Source: Bacteroidia bacterium | GTDB lineage: Bacteria; Bacteroidota; Bacteroidia; UKL13-3 | Reading direction: 5' to 3' | NCBI GenBank assembly: GCA_019454865.1 | Contig: JACFNJ010000020.1 | Span: 1-18,718 of the forward strand | DNA length: 18,718 bases | Notes under the pieces: model-generated | What the model was told of the DNA's origin: nothing | Seen by the model: the letters and a program-made list of their open reading frames with translations, nothing else | Databases searched by the model: none | Part shown: positions 16,023 through 18,718 of the stretch, piece after piece | Layout of the letters: each line of letters starts with the position of its first letter | Numbering within the stretch: position 1 is the stretch's first letter | Translations under genes and position numbers: made by a program

Positions 16023-17135
16023 CTATAAATTTCCTCTGTTGGCTTGCTCTAATTCCAATGCTTCAAATAGTGCTTTGAAATTACCTTTACCAAATGATTT
16101 TGCTCCTTTACGTTGGATGATTTCAAAAAACATTGTAGGGCGATCTTCTACGGGTTTTGAAAACAATTGCAACAAATATCCCTCATCATCTCTATCAACC
16201 AAAATGCCTAATTCACGCAATGGCTCAATGTCTTCTTCTATTTTACCTACTCTATCCAACAAATCATCGTAATACGTAGATGGTACTTTTAAAAACTCCA
16301 CACCGCGTGCCATCAACTCTCTTACAGTTTTTACAATATCTTTAGTAGCTACTGCTATGTGTTGTACACCTTCACCTTCGTAGTAATCAAGATATTCCTC
16401 AACCTGTGATTTCTTTTTACCTTCAGCAGGCTCATTTATCGGAAATTTAATATAGCCATTGCCATTGCTCATTACTTTACTCATTAGTGCTGAGTACTCT
16501 GTACTTATATCTTTATCATCAAACGATAAAATATTTTTGAAACCCATCACATCTTCATAAAATTTTACCCAAGGATTCATTTGGTTCCATCCAACATTAC
16601 CTACACAATGATCAACATATAATAATCCGGTAGGAGCAGGGTTGTAATCGCTTTCCCATTTTACATAGCCTGGCATAAATACACCTTTATAGTTTTTTCT
16701 TTCTATAAATAAATGCTCTACTTCGCCATATGTTTTTATTCCGGCCATTTTTACTTCGCCATCCGCATCATTTAATGTGGTTGGCTTTATAGTGCCAATA
16801 CCACCACGTCCGGTTGTCTTTTCGTATGCCTCAAAAGCATCTTCTACCCATAAGGCAAGGTATTTCACACCATCGCCATGCTTGCGGTGATGCTCAGCAA
16901 TTGGGCTGTTGCTGTTTAGCGGGGATGTTAATATTAAGCGAATTTTATCTTGAACCAATACATACGATGCACGATCTCTTACTCCGGTTTCAGGCCCTGC
17001 GTATGCCAAGCTTTGAAAACCAAAAGCAGTTTTATAATAATGTGCCGCTTGCTTTGCATTTCCTACCCATAACTCGATAAAATCGGTCCCGTTTATTGGT
17101 AAAAAATCGGTTGTTTTTTGTTCTGAGTTACTCAT
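16023..17135 (-). CDS. hpd: 4-hydroxyphenylpyruvate dioxygenase
   Basis: The 370-residue enzyme converts 4-hydroxyphenylpyruvate and O2 to homogentisate, the second step of tyrosine catabolism, using non-haem Fe(II). It has two vicinal-oxygen-chelate repeats. The N-terminal repeat starts at DFIELWVGNAKQAAHYY (18-34). The C-terminal repeat holds the three iron ligands His176 (VDHCVG), His259 (VQHIAVAT) and Glu338 (FFEIIQR). The C-terminal FGKGNFKALFEALE helix that closes the active site is intact. No other homogentisate-pathway gene (hmgA, fumarylacetoacetase) is in the window, so the gene stands alone here. It has its own terminator, and its promoter region is shared with the divergent ribF. 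Confidence 0.97.
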   Translation of the reverse strand: MSNSEQKTTDFLPINGTDFIELWVGNAKQAAHYYKTAFGFQSLAYAGPETGVRDRASYVLVQDKIRLILTSPLNSNSPIAEHHRKHGDGVKYLALWVEDAFEAYEKTTGRGGIGTIKPTTLNDADGEVKMAGIKTYGEVEHLFIERKNYKGVFMPGYVKWESDYNPAPTGLLYVDHCVGNVGWNQMNPWVKFYEDVMGFKNILSFDDKDISTEYSALMSKVMSNGNGYIKFPINEPAEGKKKSQVEEYLDYYEGEGVQHIAVATKDIVKTVRELMARGVEFLKVPSTYYDDLLDRVGKIEEDIEPLRELGILVDRDDEGYLLQLFSKPVEDRPTMFFEIIQRKGAKSFGKGNFKALFEALELEQANRGNL

Positions 17136-17180
17136 GTTTTATTAATGTAGTTAATTTTAATTAATACGAATAAATATTTT

Positions 17181-17210
17181 AATAAGTAAAAACTCTATGA
17201 CAAATGTCAA
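17181..17210 (-). promoter_or_regulatory. hpd: Candidate hpd promoter
   Basis: On the minus strand TTG (complement of 17208-17210) is followed after 19 bp by TACTTATT (complement of 17181-17188). Spacing and the first TA fit the Bacteroidota pattern TTG-N19-TAnnTTTG, with two mismatches in the -7 box. The leader would be about 45 nt. Confidence 0.35.
17198..17209. promoter_or_regulatory. Operator-like palindrome over the hpd -33 region
   Basis: TGACA-AA-TGTCA is a perfect 5-bp inverted repeat around a 2-bp centre, 62 bp upstream of the hpd ATG. It covers the candidate -33 TTG of hpd, a position suited to repression. It is also about 105 bp upstream of the ribF -33 element. No regulator gene lies nearby to assign it to. 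Confidence 0.35.
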
Positions 17211-17312
17211 TTTGTGTTTTTAGGATTTATTATCACTGATGGGTAGTTAAAATATTTAGCATGTCTTATAACAATAAATTTTCTTCTAATCCACCCGAAA
17301 CACTAACCAAAA

Positions 17313-17342
17313 TTGACAACTAAAAAAAAACACGTTACTTTG
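17313..17342 (+). promoter_or_regulatory. ribF: ribF promoter
   Basis: TTG at 17313-17315 (within TTGAC), a 19-bp spacer and TTACTTTG at 17335-17342 closely match TTG-N19-TAnnTTTG with a single mismatch in the -7 box. It is the best complete promoter in the window. It ends 14 bp before the ATG, so the ribF transcript would have a leader of only a few bases. Confidence 0.6.
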
Positions 17343-17356
17343 CACTGTTCAAAAAA

Positions 17357-18295
17357 ATGAAAGTTTATTACAGTTTAAACGAACTACCACAAATTAAAAA
17401 TGCAATAGTAACACAAGGTACTTTTGATGGTGTGCATGCGGCACATTTGGTTATCTTAAATCGTTTAAATCAAATTGCAAAAGAAAGAAAAGGCGAGTCG
17501 GTAGTTATAACATTTCAACCACATCCGCGAATGGTTATTTTTCCTGATGATCACGGGTTGAAATTACTGCATACTTTGGATGAAAAAATTGCTGCGTTAG
17601 AAAAAGCCGGAGTTGATCATTTACTTATTATTCCTTTTACCAAAGATTTTTCACGACTTACTTCTTTGCAATTTATACAAGATATAATAGTGAATAAACT
17701 CAATACAAAGGTATTGGTAATTGGGTACAATCATCGTTTTGGTAAAAATAGGGAAGGAACTTTTGTAAACTTAAAAGAGTACAGTTCAATATATGGTTTT
17801 GAGGTGGAAGAAATTCCGGAACAGGATATTGATGATGTAGCTGTAAGTTCATCACAAATACGAAATGCATTAAATAGTGGTGATGTAAAATTAGCATCAA
17901 AATATTTGTTGTATCCGTATCAAATAAAAGGGAAAGTAACTAAAGGAAAACAATTGGGAAGAACCATTGGATTTCCCACGGCAAATATTGTATTGAATGA
18001 TGAAAACAAGCAGATTCCTGCGGATGGTGTTTATGCAGTAATAGTTTTTTTCAACAAGCGTACATTTTTTGGGATGCTTAATATAGGCATGCGCCCAACT
18101 GTTGACGGGCTTACGCATACAGTTGAAGTACACATGTTTGATTTTGATGAAGATATTTATGATAAAGAGTTGAGTGTTCAATTTGTTGATAAACTTCGCA
18201 ATGAGATAAAGTTTGAAAACCTTGCTGCACTTACAAATCAATTAGAAAACGATAAATTGCAAGCACTGTCTATATTGACAGCTTTTGCAAAATGA
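17357..18295 (+). CDS. ribF: Bifunctional riboflavin kinase / FAD synthetase
   Basis: The 312-residue protein phosphorylates riboflavin to FMN and adenylylates FMN to FAD. The N-terminal nucleotidyltransferase domain has GTFDGVHAAH (21-30), FQPHPR (53-58), GYNHRFGKNREG (123-134) and SSSQIRNAL (164-172, the ISSTxIR-type motif). The C-terminal kinase domain has GKQLGRTIGFPTAN (197-210), NIGMRPTV (242-249) and VEVHMFDF with catalytic-type Glu257. In the first motif the family's usual HxGH is HAAH: both His residues remain but Gly29 has become Ala. The stop overlaps the next start by 4 bp (ATGA), indicating translational coupling with the small secreted protein that follows. Confidence 0.96.
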   Translation: MKVYYSLNELPQIKNAIVTQGTFDGVHAAHLVILNRLNQIAKERKGESVVITFQPHPRMVIFPDDHGLKLLHTLDEKIAALEKAGVDHLLIIPFTKDFSRLTSLQFIQDIIVNKLNTKVLVIGYNHRFGKNREGTFVNLKEYSSIYGFEVEEIPEQDIDDVAVSSSQIRNALNSGDVKLASKYLLYPYQIKGKVTKGKQLGRTIGFPTANIVLNDENKQIPADGVYAVIVFFNKRTFFGMLNIGMRPTVDGLTHTVEVHMFDFDEDIYDKELSVQFVDKLRNEIKFENLAALTNQLENDKLQALSILTAFAK

Positions 18296-18675
18296 ATTTC
18301 ACTAAAATAAAATATTCATACTTACTTTTTGGCTACTTACTTCTTGTGTTTTCACCATTATCGGCACAGGAGAATTTTGAAACAGGTGCTACTGATTCCA
18401 CATCTATCTTACGTGCAAAATATGATAGCATTATACAACATCTATCGGCAGTATATGGAATTAAAAATGTTAGTACCGAAGATAAAAACACATTTACCAC
18501 TACAACATTAAAAAGTGAACATACCGAAGAAAAATCACATGCCATTGAAACAATATCTACCAAAGCACCGATAAGTATTCAAACAAATGAAATTAGATTT
18601 AGCACTGTAAATACAGTAATTGATACTCCGCGTACAAATAAAATTAAGCCAAGAAAAGTAACTACTCCAAAATGA
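18292..18675 (+). CDS. Small secreted protein of unknown function, coupled to ribF
   Basis: I do not recognise a family. The 127-residue product has a signal peptide (about 1-25, hydrophobic LLFGYLLLVFSPLSA) followed by a polar, Thr/Ser/Lys-rich region (TDSTSILRAKYDSIIQHLSAVYGI, TTTTLKSEHTEEKSH) with no clear globular core. Its ATG overlaps the ribF stop, so it is expected to be co-translated with it. After the TGA at 18673-18675 the same frame stays open to the window end (14 codons, of similar Pro/Lys/Glu/Thr/Ser composition), so the gene may be longer and interrupted here; this is weak evidence. Confidence 0.55.
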   Translation: MNFTKIKYSYLLFGYLLLVFSPLSAQENFETGATDSTSILRAKYDSIIQHLSAVYGIKNVSTEDKNTFTTTTLKSEHTEEKSHAIETISTKAPISIQTNEIRFSTVNTVIDTPRTNKIKPRKVTTPK

Positions 18676-18718
18676 AACCAACCTAAAATTGAACCGACTG
18701 AAAGCATAGACTCGACTG

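Noticed and set aside
1..18718. A multi-gene defence, mobile or biosynthetic system
   Set aside because: Every gene is either an identified core gene or a stand-alone small secreted protein. There are no integrases, transposases, repeat arrays, toxin-antitoxin-like pairs or clustered unknown genes.

Overview
The window is AT-rich chromosomal DNA from a member of the Bacteroidota. Several signs agree: a TamL-type Omp85 lipoprotein, the Bacteroidota forms of topoisomerase IV subunits, a type IX secretion (T9SS) type A C-terminal sorting domain, PepSY-like secreted proteins, few Shine-Dalgarno sites, and several promoter candidates of the phylum's TTG - about 19 bp - TAnnTTTG form. I cannot fix the order or family. 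Most genes are core or housekeeping; there are no tRNA or rRNA genes, CRISPR arrays, insertion sequences or phage genes.

Layout from the left: about 140 non-coding bases end in a plus-oriented terminator hairpin that lies partly inside the 3' end of lon (minus strand, 151-2598). A divergent small secreted PepSY-like gene (2709-3149) converges on tamL (minus, 3171-5486). tamL overlaps head-to-head by 20 bp with a SpoU/TrmH-type RNA methyltransferase (plus, 5467-6204). Then come lepA (6270-8057), parE (8208-10070) and parC (10138-12852), all plus. Next is a PNGase F-like, T9SS-exported protein split into two reading frames by an apparent -1 frameshift at a G5 run near 14329-14333 (12972-15163 overall). 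It converges, 6 bp apart, on a LOG-family Rossmann-fold gene (minus, 15170-15955). A minus-oriented terminator separates that gene from hpd (4-hydroxyphenylpyruvate dioxygenase, minus, 16023-17135). A 221-bp divergent promoter region leads to ribF (17357-18295), which overlaps by 4 bp with a small secreted protein of unknown function (18292-18675).

Functionally the genes cover protein quality control (lon), outer-membrane biogenesis (tamL), RNA modification and translation (SpoU methyltransferase, lepA), chromosome decatenation (parE/parC), tyrosine catabolism (hpd) and flavin cofactor synthesis (ribF). I see no multi-gene system that looks undescribed. The leads most worth checking are the split PNGase F-like protein, with its altered active-site position and large insertion, and several compact regulatory arrangements: overlapping divergent start regions, a terminator stem shared with the lon coding end, and an operator-like palindrome over the hpd promoter.
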